64,000 nt of DNA from Vanrija pseudolonga (GCF_020906515.1 NC_085852.1:2542001-2606000); one strand, 5' to 3'; counted from the stretch's first letter, positions 9,640-18,968 are shown. Notes: generated from the sequence alone by a model not told the origin. Program-made: numbers and translations.

Positions 9640-11086
9640 GGTGTGGTCGATGAGGAAGCGTGGATAGGTAAAAGGGTGAGTTGTGGTCGAGATGAGCGAG
9701 GAGGATGATGGTGGTCGGTGGTCGTTGATTCAACGCGTCACAACTGGCGCGGCTCACGTGGCAGCAACTCGGGTGCTCTGGCTCAACCGGCTCGAGTGGC
9801 AGTCACCCAACTCCGCTTGCGTCCTCTTCGCGCGGCGCGTCTCGCTCCAACTCGGCGACACAGCATGCATGCGGCCGCCTCGAGAGCAGAATGCATGGTA
9901 CCTGTAACGCGGCTTGCTTATGCTTGCGTCGCCTCGTTGAGCAACTAACTTCAGTAGCGGGTGCCGACCTGCCCCCGTCGCCGCTCTCCTCCCCGGCCAT
10001 GGCCACAATGTTATACAATCACATGCGAGACTACAACAAAATACAATGCGAGCGAGACCAACGACACCTGAACCAGTCAGCGACCACTCCAACAATCAAC
10101 AAAAGGCGTGAAGGAATGGGGGCGAATCAGACATCCAAGGAAGAAGAGACTTCAAATTAAGCATCGCTCACCGACCACAGCACGTCTTGCCACGCTGCAC
10201 CCTTTCGGGCGCCCGCAGGGAATGCCCACAGCTCAACAGGAGGTTCAACCCGGAACTGAGACACTCAACCCGCAGAGGCTCAACGGCGCGATTGGCGAGA
10301 CAAACTCCCGGCGAAAGGAGGACGCGTTCAGTGGAAACTGCGTATGGTTTTGAAAACGTTTTCATCATAGAGAGTGCCGCGATGCGCGATAGCGCAGCGC
10401 GGGTGGCGAAGAGGAGGGGAGGGAAGGGCGAGGGCGAGTCGGGAAGACACTCACTGGTCGTTGGTCGGCAGCAGCTAGGATAAGGCTTTCACCCAACCTG
10501 TCACATTGTCAGCGTCTTTCCAAACAACAGCAAGTGGCAGTAGAAGAAGAGGGGATCAGTCAAAGGCACTGGCAAGCGCCATTAGCCCGCGTGCAAGCAC
10601 GAAGGGGTCCGGGAGCCCCCCGCGAAGGGGGTCCCTATCTCGTTCGACATGGTCGGTAAGACGGGGAGAGAATAAGAAGGTCATCAGATCAAGCGGTGCG
10701 CGGCGGCACGAGCGCACGTAGCGCGGTCGTGGCCGGTCGTGCACGCGCAGGTGATGGGGAGAGGGAGGTTGAAGCGGTACTAACCTGCTGCTGCTGCTGT
10801 CGCTGCTGCTCGTTGTCGTTGTTGATTGATTGAAAGTTGACAATTGCCCAGCCAGCGAAAATAAATAGACGCGCATGCAGAACTTCAGTGCGAGCCGCAA
10901 GCAGAGCGCAAGGGCGAGCCAGCGCTATTTCCGGCTAACGCCGGTGCGTGGCGGCTGGGAGTCTCATGTTGGTCGTGCCTGGAAGATGTTGCCGGTCGGA
11001 TCCGTCATCGTCGCCGAGACTTGGTCGATTGACATTGCCGGCGTGGTTGTAAGCATTGCACTTCTCGTCGTCTACCCACAACAACA
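9640..11086. other. 1.4-kb region without a protein-coding gene
   Basis: Upstream of TRAPPC4 (-) and MIX23 (+). It contains a possible minus-strand spliced non-coding transcript (separate entry), a 14-bp perfect palindrome at 10351-10364 centred on AACGTT, and a strong GC hairpin near 10613-10632. Short frames present lack recognisable motifs. Confidence 0.4.
10455..10870 (-). ncRNA. Possible spliced non-coding transcript
   Basis: On the minus strand a TATTTA-type AT-rich element (about 10860-10867) is followed by a CAG-rich segment ending at a GTTAGT donor (10784). A 287-nt intron-like stretch ends in CTGACAATGTGACAG (10498). A 43-nt segment (10455-10497) then leads into a GTGAGT donor at 10454. 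The 43-nt segment has no useful reading frame. The intron-like part holds a stable hairpin (CCCCC/GGGGG) and a TGATGA...CTGA pair 131 nt apart that resembles C/D snoRNA boxes, but the flanking stem is poor. Splice signals alone support this call, so it is weak. Confidence 0.2.
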
Positions 11087-12059
11087 ATGGCAGGACCACC
11101 GTTCGGCACAGCATCGGCATACTCAGACTCGTTCCCCGCGCCGCCACCGCGCGAGCTCACCGTGTCGGCCGAGACATGCTTCAACCTGACCGTGTTCCGG
11201 GGTGAGTAGTAGAGTTGGGTGGCCAAGAATGGGCGCAGGCTCAGTCTGCTCGTGGCCATAGCACCGTGGTACCTCACTAACACTCCCAGACGTCGTCCGG
11301 CAGTACCGCAAGCTCGACGACCAGGTGGTCACGCGCCTCAACCGTGCCCAGGCGCAGCTCCGCGACGAGGCGCGCGTCGGCAAGGGCAGCAGCCCAGAGG
11401 GCATGTGTGCCAAGATGTGGCTCGAGATGATCTGTGAGTCAGGATGGGGGCGAACAACTGGGTTGGCGAGGGTGCTGGGCCTTGTCGATCTGAGGCGGCA
11501 GGATCAAGGAGGACGGGGCAAACGAAGCGCGCCCAAGTCACGCCGACGAGATCCCTCCGCCGGCGTCTGACGCAGTGGGCGGCGGCAAGCAGTTACTGCC
11601 GTCGCCACCTTGCCAAGGTCATCGCCAAGCTCGACGCTGTAGTCCTCATAAAGGCGTATCTAACACCCCCAGCCGGCTGGACACATCGCCAGACACTGCT
11701 CACGTACTGCATCAACACGGTCGAGGGCTCGATGAACGCCAAGCGCGCAGCAGCCGGCGGACCAACCGACGAGCGGCTCGCCGCGGCGCCTGTGCGTCCA
11801 GCGGGCGTGCAGGGCGGGGCACACGAGCGCGGCGTGCGCGAGGAGCAGGCGGTCAGCGACTCGCTGCATTCCGAGAGCGCGGTCGAGGCGATTGTGCGCA
11901 AGCGGACGCTGGAGGGTGGGTGGCAGCACGAATAGGAAGACGGCTGACGACGCAGTGTTCAAGTCCAGGTGTCCCTTCTTCACGCCGCCTCCCGGGAGGG
12001 ATAGGGGATGGTGGGATATCGCTGAGAGCGGGCGCATGACGTCCAGCGGGCCAGAGTAG
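11087..12059 (+). CDS. MIX23 (CCDC58) mitochondrial intermembrane-space protein
   Basis: Four exons (11087-11201, 11290-11433, 11673-11915, 11956-12059) give 201 residues. MIX23 proteins are twin-cysteine intermembrane-space proteins imported by the Mia40 route and linked to TIM22/TIM23 import. Matching features: E-T-C-F-N-L-T-V-F-R-D-V-V-R-Q-Y-R-K-L-D-D near the N terminus, then a central C-x20-C (M-C-A-K-M-W-L-E-M-I ... L-L-T-Y-C) with the same spacing as human CCDC58. The end is V-F-K-S-R-C-P-F-F-T-P-P, equivalent to the family's V-F-x-x-R-C. The 239-nt intron 2 falls inside the C-x20-C; splicing it out restores the spacing exactly. Residues 118-160 are a fungal-specific variable stretch. 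Confidence 0.8.
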
Positions 12060-12421
12060 GAGAGGAGAGGAGGAGAGCATGGATCACGGGCACTCATTGT
12101 TGTTACATCATGCACATTGTCGCGGGCTTGGAGCGGCGAGAGGTGGGGAGGGGGGGAGGGGGGGGGGGGGGGGCCGAGCCACGCTGTAGGGTGCCAGATC
12201 ACGGCCATCGCGCGTCTCGCTGGGCACTCAGCCAAGCTGAACCGATCGAGAACGTCGATGCGCTACCGTGCCATCTGACAGGTGTGGCGGATCGCCGACG
12301 GGAGCAACCAACCCGCCGATCACCACAACCACCGCTGCTGCCACCTCCCTCACCACCTTCCCTCTTCCGCTCCCTCTTCCTCGTCGTCGTCCTCTGCAAA
12401 AGCTCCAACAACTCCCAAGGC
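12060..12421. other. Intergenic region with poly-G tract
   Basis: No gene seen. It holds a purine tract at 12142-12173 ending in an uninterrupted run of 16 G (12158-12173), and a pyrimidine-rich stretch at about 12315-12400 next to the tRNA cluster. Confidence 0.45.
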
Positions 12422-12425
12422 AAAA
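12422..12425 (-). terminator. RNA polymerase III T4 terminator after tRNA-Lys
   Basis: TTTT on the minus strand, 6 nt after the tRNA-Lys discriminator base. It is the only run of four or more T in or between the three tRNA genes, which suggests it ends transcription of the whole cluster. Confidence 0.5.
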
Positions 12426-12430
12426 GCTTA

Positions 12431-12513
12431 AGCCTAGTATGGGGCTCGAACCCATGACATTTTGATATCTTAGTAGTAAGAGTCAAACTATCTACCGACT
12501 GATATAACCAGGC
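12431..12513 (-). tRNA. tRNA-Lys (CTT) with 10-nt intron
   Basis: 83 nt. Acceptor stem GCCTGGT/ACTAGGC (one G-T pair), D arm TATC/GATA, anticodon stem TTTGA/TCAAA, T arm ATGGG-TTCGAGC-CCCAT. The anticodon loop is C-T-C-T-T-A plus a 10-nt intron (CTACTAAGAT) in the canonical place after position 37, then A. It is the last of three genes on this strand, 11 bp downstream of tRNA-Glu. Confidence 0.9.
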
Positions 12514-12524
12514 TAAAGGAGGCA

Positions 12525-12616
12525 TTCTCCGCCAGGGAGTCGAACCCTGCTCTACCGCGATGTTGTGTGTTTCTCTCAATGAGAGGCGGTTATACTAACC
12601 GATATACTAGCGAAGA
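12525..12616 (-). tRNA. tRNA-Glu (CTC) with ~20-nt intron
   Basis: 92 nt. Acceptor stem TCTTCGC/GCGGAGA, anticodon stem ACCGC/GCGGT, T arm CAGGG-TTCGACT-CCCTG. The loop reads C-T-C-T-C-A, then an intron of about 20 nt, then C, giving anticodon CTC. The intron starts TTGAGAG and can pair with the anticodon region (CTCTCA), as is usual in pre-tRNAs. The D stem is weak (three pairs). Confidence 0.88.
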
Positions 12617-12630
12617 GAAGCTGCCTGCTG

Positions 12631-12720
12631 TGACCTCTGGCGGGATCGAACCGCCGACCTCATGCGTAGCGCTCGGATCGAGTGTTAAGCATGCGCTCTA
12701 ACCAGCTGAGCTAAGTGGCC
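12631..12720 (-). tRNA. tRNA-Val (AAC) with ~16-nt intron
   Basis: 90 nt. D arm GCTC/GAGC, anticodon stem CATGC/GCATG, T arm GGCGG-TTCGATC-CCGCC. The loop T-T-A-A-C-A plus an intron of about 16 nt gives anticodon AAC. The acceptor stem GGCCACT/AGAGGTC has one A-A mismatch (position 5:68) and one G-T pair. It is first in the cluster, 14 bp upstream of tRNA-Glu with no T4 run between. Confidence 0.85.
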
Positions 12721-13589
12721 TTGGATGTGGACTGGGGCCGCGGCGGCGTCAAATTTGCCGCTGGTGGTGCGAGCGGCGCGGCGCGGCGCGGCGCGAGGGG
12801 TGCGAGCGCAGGGGTGGGGCAGTCACGCACACCTAGGTCCAGGGCGGCCATCTACGTATGTGCATGAGTGCGTGTGCGTGCGAGTGGCTTGGTGCGGTCG
12901 GTGCGAAGGGAGGGCGAAGACATTGGTGGCTGGCAGATTTGCGCGTCGCGTCGCGCGTCGAAACTGCCCCCGCTGCCTCGCGCCACCACCGCCGCCCAGC
13001 CATATATAAACCCCCATGCCCACATCTGTCGTTTCCCCATGTGTCTATACTCAGTAGGATCTCTCTACAGTATACGTCTCATTCTCGCTAGTTCATACTA
13101 GCCACATTTTCCACGTCGAGGTGACGATCTAGCCCCTCCCGGCTCTTCACAGAGGACCGCGGGGCGTGCGCGCAAGCGCACGCCCATCGAAGAAGCTGGC
13201 GGTGGGCGAGTCGGACTCCTCTCGGGGGGGACGACGAGCACGCCGCGGGCTCGGGAGGGCTTTCTGATCGACGAGTTGTAGTAGTAGTAGCCTTTGCTTT
13301 CGCGTCATGGATACATGTGCTTACTTTGGACCAAACATGGGAACCTCGGGAAGCGCTGTGCGCGTCGAGCGTCACCACCAGAAGTAATCTCTGGGCAGCC
13401 CGATGAAGTTTTGCTCCTTCCCCGTGGGGTCTGTCACGGTGGCGTCGCCGCAAGTGGGCAAGACGTCTCAGCTTGCTGTCCCCTGGACACTTTCTGGCCA
13501 TACTCCCCAAGACCACTCTTCCCTTCGGTCCTACCGTCTGCCTCTCGCATGGGGGCACCCTTACCACCGACAAAGCCCGCGCCCTGGAA
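12721..13589. other. Intergenic region at the border of the secreted-protein island
   Basis: No convincing gene. A TATATAA box lies at about 13003-13009 on the plus strand, but the ATG codons that follow (13016, 13039) open only frames of 20 codons or fewer. It may drive a non-coding RNA or be a relic promoter. Confidence 0.35.
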
Positions 13590-14228
13590 GCACCCAGAGG
13601 GTGGGTCAATGTTGAACCCGCAGACGAGCTCTTGGCCACACGCCACACAGCCTCAGACCACGTTGCAGTACTTCACATCTTCCGGGAACAGGACTGGATG
13701 TGTCAACCCAACACGCGCCTGCGTCGCTGGCCAACAAACCCTGGTCGTCAAGTCAAACTCACCACTGGCACTCGCAACGCACACTTGTATCCTGCTGATA
13801 ACGTAAATCTGTCCCGGAATCTGCTGCTCATCGGCTGGGTCGCTCGACGTTGGTTGCCGTCGACTTCGAGTGCACCCCTGGTTGCTTCGTCCAACTGTTA
13901 CGGCGTCCTCGTCGCCCATCCTCTCGTCGTCGCCATGGACTGGGCCATGCAAGACTGTTACTGTAGGCAGGCACTTTCACCTCCGTCGCCATGCACAAGC
14001 TCCCGTTGGCACTTGCCTGGCCTTGACGCAGGCTCCGCTTTGCTGACGTCCGAGGTGCTGGTTCGCTCATTGGAGGTTGAATCAGGTTGCTTCAGGCCCG
14101 AGTCTGTGACCAAGAGTGCTGAACGTGAGTTGGGTAGCTGAGGCCCCCATTCTCGTTCGGCATAGCTACGAGGGTCAACGGGGTGCAACGGGTGCCATGC
14201 AGACAGAAAGGGAGCCTGAGAGAAATGG

Positions 14229-14234
14229 TATAAG
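14229..14234 (+). promoter_or_regulatory. TATA box of SSP-A
   Basis: TATAAG in the context GGTATAAGTAC, 51 nt upstream of the ATG. The same context occurs before SSP-B. Confidence 0.6.
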
Positions 14235-14279
14235 TACCTCGCCTGCCATCGCCTTCACAGTGTTCACAACACTTTCAAC

Positions 14280-14662
14280 ATGCTCTTCAAGGTCACCATC
14301 CCCTTCCTCCTTCTCATCACCTCGGCTCTCGCTGCCCCGACCCCTGACCAGGCGGACACCATTGAAGCACGCGACCCCGATGCTGGCGCTCCTGCTGTGA
14401 TGGACGAAAAGAGGTGGTGGCCGGGCGGTTGCCTTGATGGCTCGTGCCCCATCCCCTGTGGCGGTGAGTGCTTTTTGGCCCGTGTTGGCCACTACATACT
14501 TTCAGTAACACCAACTGACTGGTAAATTAGACGGTAGACACTGGTGTTACCCGTGAGTACTCTACAATAGCGAGAGCAAAGGGCCCCTGCTCACCCTCGA
14601 ACAGTTCGGACGGATGGTCCAGGTGCGCTAGCAGTGGCAACGGGTACTGGTGTTACAACTAG
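14280..14662 (+). CDS. SSP-A: small secreted cysteine-rich protein (6 Cys)
   Basis: Three exons (14280-14463, 14531-14552, 14605-14662) give 87 residues; the middle exon is only 22 nt. The protein has a signal peptide (M-L-F-K-V-T-I-P-F-L-L-L-I-T-S-A-L-A-A), then a propeptide with I-E-A-R-D and a Kex2-type site D-E-K-R before W-W. The mature part has six cysteines spaced C-x4-C-x3-C-x6-C-x8-C-x8-C and ends G-N-G-Y-W-C-Y-N. The frame closes only when both introns (67 and 52 nt) are removed, and the same structure recurs in SSP-B to SSP-F, which supports the model strongly. I do not recognise the family. It could be an effector, antimicrobial peptide or signalling peptide. Confidence 0.75.
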
Positions 14663-14830
14663 CATCCCTTCCGCATGAAAGCGGCTGCGGCACGTACAGC
14701 ACAGTACGCACCTCTGCAGGCGGCACAATAGCACTGTAGATAACCAGGCGACTTGCTGACCCGGCTCCAGAGCCTTCGGGCCCTGCGGTATCGGTTGCGT
14801 ATGAAAGACGAATGGATCATCATTGCCCCT

Positions 14831-15349
14831 CCAGTGCCAAGATTCTGCACCCCCTGCGCTGAAGGTTTGCTCGTTTCCTGGAATCTGCTAGTGGGGCATG
14901 GCCAGAAGTAGATGCCATCACTCCACGCGCTCCGGGGCAGGTGATGCCGGTGATGTTGCCCGGGATGCAGCATGCGGGCAACGAATGCCGAGGCTCAAGA
15001 AGGGGAAGTTGAGCCGCCAAGAGCATGAGCGCGCCGCAAGGTCTACTTCCAACGGTGACGTCTCACGACATCCCGCAGACCCACACCATCAAAAGGCTCG
15101 CCAAGACTGCCGTCGGGACACGCGGCGGCTGCACATGCTCACTCCCTAGAGGCACGTGAACGAGCTGGTGAACTTCCGCGCAGCCAACGCCATTCCGTCT
15201 GATAGACGACAACCGGCCTATTCCCCTAGGCACGACGTCGACTGCCGAGGCTGAAAGGAAACTCAGTGGGCGATTGCCGAGGTTCAGAACACCAATGCGA
15301 GTACCTCGCCTGTGACGGCTCCCAGTTGTAGGACAACAATGGTCATGGA
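14831..15349. other. Spacer between the two duplicated segments
   Basis: About 520 bp without a supported gene or repeat. Confidence 0.35.
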
Positions 15350-15970
15350 AATGCTTCGTGTCATTGTTGAACCCACAGACGAGTTCTGGACCACCCAGCC
15401 TCGCCCACGCGCCCACGTCAATGGTGAGTGCCTCGCGAGTTTAGGAACAGCACTGGACCCAATCCGAGCCTGCGTGCTCACTTTTGCTCGCCACGAACCC
15501 TGGTCGTCAAGTCAAACTCACCAACCCGCACTTCTAACCTATTGATAACGTAACCTTCGTCCCGGAATCTGCAGCTCCTCCGCTGGATCGCTCGACTTCG
15601 GGTGCACTACTCGTTCCTCGGTCCTCCAACAGTTACGGCCTCCTCGTCGTCCTCGCCCTTCCTTCGCCGTCGCCATGGGCTGCGCGGTACTCTGCCTGGC
15701 ACTGGTCCGCGACGCTTAGCTCAACAGGCACATGCACCTCCGCACGCACACGCTCCCGTAGGCACTGGCCTCGACGTTGGCCCCAACGTCGCTCGGTGCC
15801 GAGTCGCTGGTTCGCTCCTTCCTGGGTTGGCCCAGGTCCGAGGGTGCAACCAAGAGTGCTCAACTCTCCTCAGTGTAGCCTATTTGTTCCATTCTGCTTT
15901 GGCACAGGTACGAGTATGAGATGGGGGAAGTCATGGGTTCCGCGCAGACGGTAATGGCGTGAGAGAAAGG

Positions 15971-15976
15971 TATAAG
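15971..15976 (+). promoter_or_regulatory. TATA box of SSP-B
   Basis: TATAAG in the context GGTATAAGTAC, 53 nt upstream of the ATG. Confidence 0.6.
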
Positions 15977-16023
15977 TACTTCTCCGTGTCGCTGTTCTTC
16001 GTGCCCACGCAACCTTCTTCAAC

Positions 16024-16403
16024 ATGCTCTTCAAGGCCGCTATTCCCTTCCTCCTTCTCATCAGCTCTGGTCTCGCTGCCCCGACGGCAAGCCAGGAGGA
16101 CACTCTTGAGGCGCGCGACGCGGATGCCAGCGTCCCTGCGTCGACGGAGGTGAAGCGGGAATGGTGGTGCAGCAGTTACTATGGTTACGGCTGTTCTATT
16201 CCCTGTGGCGGTGAGTGCTGTCAGGCCTGGCTGCCCTCGACCTCCAGTAATGAAACTGACGAGCATATTAGACGGTGTCCACTTCTGTAACCGGTGAGTA
16301 CTCCGCATAGCGATACCAGAAGACGTCGTCTGATCCCTTGAACAGCGCGGACGGATGGACGAGGTGCGCTCGCAATGGAGACGGGTACTGGTGCTACAAG
16401 TAG
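16024..16403 (+). CDS. SSP-B: small secreted cysteine-rich protein (6 Cys), paralogue of SSP-A
   Basis: Three exons (16024-16210, 16272-16293, 16346-16403) give 88 residues. Exons 2 and 3 are 22 and 58 nt, exactly as in SSP-A. Signal peptide M-L-F-K-A-A-I-P-F-L-L-L-I-S-S-G-L-A-A, propeptide with L-E-A-R-D and a V-K-R Kex2-type site before E-W-W-C. Cysteine spacing is C-x7-C-x3-C-x6-C-x8-C-x8-C, and the end is G-D-G-Y-W-C-Y-K. Both copies keep an open frame, splice sites and all cysteines while the mature sequence differs at many positions. This argues for two working genes under diversifying pressure rather than one decayed copy (inference). Confidence 0.75.
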
Positions 16404-16737
16404 TACCATCTGCAACGAGTACCTCGGCCGTCGACAACAAGCGCTGTAGATGAGCAGTCGACTTGGGTGGACCAAGAACCCTCCGGCGGTGCGGCATAGG
16501 TTGCTTTTGAAAGACGAATGAAACATCGATCATCCTTGACTCCCTGACCTCAGAAGTAAAGATTCAAATGAGCACCTTCATGCTTGGTGGCACGTCGATG
16601 ACAGCGTGATTGATGCTACGGACTCGAATGCCTCGAGCGCATCTGATCAAAACATCCTTGACCCCTACAAACCCAGTTACAGTAACAGACACCTCAATTT
16701 GACTCTCCTTCACCTCTTCCCAACACCTTCCCGACAG
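16404..16737. other. 3' flanks of SSP-B and SSP-C
   Basis: 334 bp between convergent SSP-B (+) and SSP-C (-). The first 130 bp belong to the duplicated segment; nothing else seen. Confidence 0.4.
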
Positions 16738-17097
16738 CTAGCTGTAGCACGTGAACCACCCATTTCCATCAGGCGCACAATAGCGGTTATACGGCCTGCT
16801 TGTCAGCAGTGTACATACCGCGCATCACTCACGGGTCACAGTAGGCGACGGGGTCTGAGAGTCAGCAGCCCGCCGGACATTTCACCCACTGGTGTTGCAG
16901 CACAGTGAGTCACAGCTACCCATTGGCCAACCACCGCAGTGTGGCCAGCCACGGATAGAGCACTCGCGCGCTTGCAGATGAGGTGCGGGGTCCGGTGCGT
17001 CGGCGACGGTGCGCGCTGGCCTGGTGCGGACCTCGTGGTCCGCTGGCACGACGAGGACGGACACCAGTAGAAGCAGCGAGCTGATCTTGACGAGCAT
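16738..17097 (-). CDS. SSP-C: small secreted cysteine-rich protein (8 Cys)
   Basis: Three exons (16890-17097, 16833-16854, 16738-16795; introns 35 and 37 nt) give 95 residues, again with a 22-nt middle exon and 58-nt last exon. The N terminus M-L-V-K-I-S-S-L-L-L-L-V-S-V-L-V-V-P-A is a signal peptide. A proline/alanine-rich propeptide ends L-Q-A-R-E before the first Cys. Eight cysteines follow: C-x7-C-x7-C-x3-CC-x7-C-x7-C-x9-C, ending G-N-G-W-F-T-C-Y-S. Donor choice at intron 1 matters. GTGGGT (16889) keeps the frame, whereas the overlapping GTGAAA would place a stop in exon 2. The CC doublet with flanking single cysteines resembles an inhibitor cystine-knot framework. Confidence 0.72.
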
Positions 17098-17767
17098 TGT
17101 CGAAAGGACTGTGGGGGCCATACGACCAGGGGCGTTGGGTTGTTAAATACCACGGCTTTCTCTGACTGGTGTATACCCAGCATACCTCAGAATGAGCCAG
17201 TGCACCCAGCAGGAGGGACTATGAGACGGGCGAGTTTCAGAGTGCACCCGAGAGTTATTCCAGGAGAAAGTGGGCAACTCGTACTGCAGCGTGGATACAC
17301 CCCGGCTGATACAAACCCATCCCGAGATACGTTATCACAATTCAGTAGAGGTGGGCTCCGATGTCACGTTGTGCCACCTTTACGGCGAGTGTCACGTGTC
17401 TGAACTGGTCGAGCCGCCATCATGGTGCCGGCCCGTCGCCACACTCCATTGCGCCGCCGCGGCGGCACTGTCTACCTGTAGATCCCCCGATGTGTCGCCG
17501 ATCGGCCCATGAACGCATCCCCCCGCACCGACACTAGCACGGGGCTGTGAGAATCGGATCGGGACTCGGAGGACGGAAGCTGGCAGGCTAGGAACAACCC
17601 GCCAACCTTATTACTAGTGACTAACGACAACCGCCGGCGCCCATGCCGTGTTTGGTCGAGCCAGGAATGGAGCGAGCCCTGCACAAGTAATGTACCGCGT
17701 GGGTGCTCGGCAACGTTTCCCAGAGGCACACGGATACATCGCATTGACAGAGCTCTGAAGCGGTCTA
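17098..17767. other. Spacer between SSP-C and SSP-D
   Basis: 670 bp; apart from the SSP-C TATA-like box (17143-17149) no feature is supported. Confidence 0.4.
17143..17149 (-). promoter_or_regulatory. TATA-like box of SSP-C
   Basis: TATTTAA on the minus strand, about 50 nt upstream of the SSP-C ATG at 17097. Confidence 0.5.
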
Positions 17768-18194
17768 CTAGCGAAGACAGGTGAACCAACCGTTCCCGTC
17801 GGGGATACAGTCCTTGTTGTACGGGCTCGAGACTTGTCAGTGTGGGGTACAGCTCGGCAGGCGGCAGGTAACTTACTAGCGGCACACGGCACCACGTTCC
17901 CCTGGTAAGCTGTCAGCTCTGACTCGGTGAAGCAGTAGCATACTTACAGGGCTTGCAGCACATGGTCAGGTATGGGTCCTCGTAGATGCAGTTGCCGCCA
18001 CACCAGATGCCGTTGCCCCAGCAGGTCTGGCCTCTCTGCCTGGCCTCGAGGCCACCCTCGGGCTGGAGGTCGCGGATGTTGAGGGCGGGGACGGAGACGA
18101 GGTCCTTGGCGGCCAGGTTGGGGGACTCGTTGCTTGTGGGGGCAGCGATCGCCGATGCGGCGAGGATGAGGGGGAGGGCAAACTTGGTGAGCAT
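17768..18194 (-). CDS. SSP-D: small secreted cysteine-rich protein (8 Cys)
   Basis: Three exons (17948-18194, 17877-17901, 17768-17825; introns 46 and 51 nt) give 109 residues. The middle exon is 25 nt, one codon longer than in A, B, C and E, and the last exon is 58 nt. Signal peptide M-L-T-K-F-A-L-P-L-I-L-A-A-S-A-I-A-A, long propeptide with L-E-A-R-Q-R-G-Q before the first Cys. Spacing C-x6-C-x3-C-x9-CC-x8-C-x7-C-x9-C, ending D-G-N-G-W-F-T-C-L-R, nearly the same ending as SSP-C. The intron 2 acceptor CTCGAG (17826) was chosen because it gives the family's 58-nt exon and P-Y-N-K-D-C. An upstream AAG acceptor would shift the frame. Confidence 0.7.
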
Positions 18195-18246
18195 GGTGTG
18201 ATTGTTTCTTTGGGGGATGAGGGGGATCCCGAGGCGCTCGTCTGGC

Positions 18247-18252
18247 TTTTAT
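18247..18252 (-). promoter_or_regulatory. TATA-like box of SSP-D
   Basis: ATAAAA on the minus strand (GGGATAAAAGCC context), 53-58 nt upstream of the ATG. Confidence 0.55.
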
Positions 18253-18968
18253 CCCCACGGCTGGGCAGGCTACCTCCCCCAAAGATACCTCGTCCTCGGG
18301 ACTACTCGCCCACCCATGGGTCCGTCCTCTTCCCCTGCTGTATGCCATGCCCTCTTTGGGCTAGCTTGATGGACCTCAACCTCCCGCGCGCGCGCTTCGA
18401 GAGGGATGTTGAGCGCCGCGTCCAGTGCCTAGGAGGCGGCAGGCTGAGGTCCGCAAGGGTGTCTGCAGGATCGCAGAGGCGCCCCGGCGCCCATGAGCTG
18501 GGAAGCGACGAGGAGGAGGAGGAGGAGAGGAAGCGACCGTCCTGAAGCCAGAGGCCAGGGGGCAGCGTGCTCGAAAGCGTTGCCTTGATAGCCAAGGATA
18601 TGGGATAGAGAGGTCCGAAGCCGAAGGGTAATCGCGCGCGCCCGATAATGGGTTTCTTCTCGCGGCCCCATGCTATAGGTGCCTGTTGCCAGGTCAATCT
18701 GAGCTTAAAGGTTAATCCGGCAACAGTGTGCGGTGGTAGACATGTCGCAGGTTGGCTCTAACCAGAGCAAGTGAACCGTGGTGTTTGAGAGAAAGCGAGA
18801 GAGCGTCGCGGGTCGAGGCTGGTGCAGCGTGCGACGTAATCTCGGTCGTCATCATAGATCCTGGATGTCGGTGCCTGGATTTAGGCCATCATGCTGGAAA
18901 TGCCGCTATCAAACGGCAGCCATCTCTGCAGCACCTCGACAACGGGTGTCCAACCGGTCGCCCAGGTA

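Larger units (their letters stand above)
13590..14830 (+). repeat. Segmental tandem duplication, copy 1 (contains SSP-A)
   Basis: Copy 1 of a duplication whose partner is about 15350-16535. Matching anchors: the CCCTGGTCGTCAAGTCAAAC block at about 13740 (partner about 15497), CGGAATCTGC at about 13816, the whole SSP gene (14280, partner 16024), and GAAAGACGAATG in the 3' flank (about 14804). The offset is about 1.75 kb. The upstream 600 bp are diverged, with indels on both strands, so they are probably non-coding. Confidence 0.7.
15350..16535 (+). repeat. Segmental tandem duplication, copy 2 (contains SSP-B)
   Basis: Partner of 13590-14830. It shares the upstream blocks, the complete SSP gene with identical exon structure, and about 120 bp of 3' flank ending at GAAAGACGAATG (about 16508). 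Confidence 0.7.

Noticed and set aside
10325-10373. Box C (ATGATGA) and box D (CACTGA) about 40 nt apart on the minus strand, as a C/D snoRNA
   Set aside because: The interval is too short for a C/D snoRNA and no terminal stem forms.
11575-11620. An extra 40-nt exon inside MIX23 intron 2
   Set aside because: It would insert residues inside the C-x20-C spacing, which is exact when the whole 239 nt is removed.
13473-14141. Open frame of about 220 codons upstream of SSP-A
   Set aside because: The homologous DNA upstream of SSP-B carries indels and stops in the same frame, so it is not under coding constraint; length alone means little at this GC content.
16833-16889. GTGAAA donor for SSP-C intron 1
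   Set aside because: It puts a stop into the 22-nt exon; the overlapping GTGGGT donor keeps the family structure.
18302-18697. Minus-strand frame with a leucine run upstream of SSP-D
   Set aside because: The leucines come from a (GAG)n repeat, there is no signal-peptide context and no SSP exon pattern.
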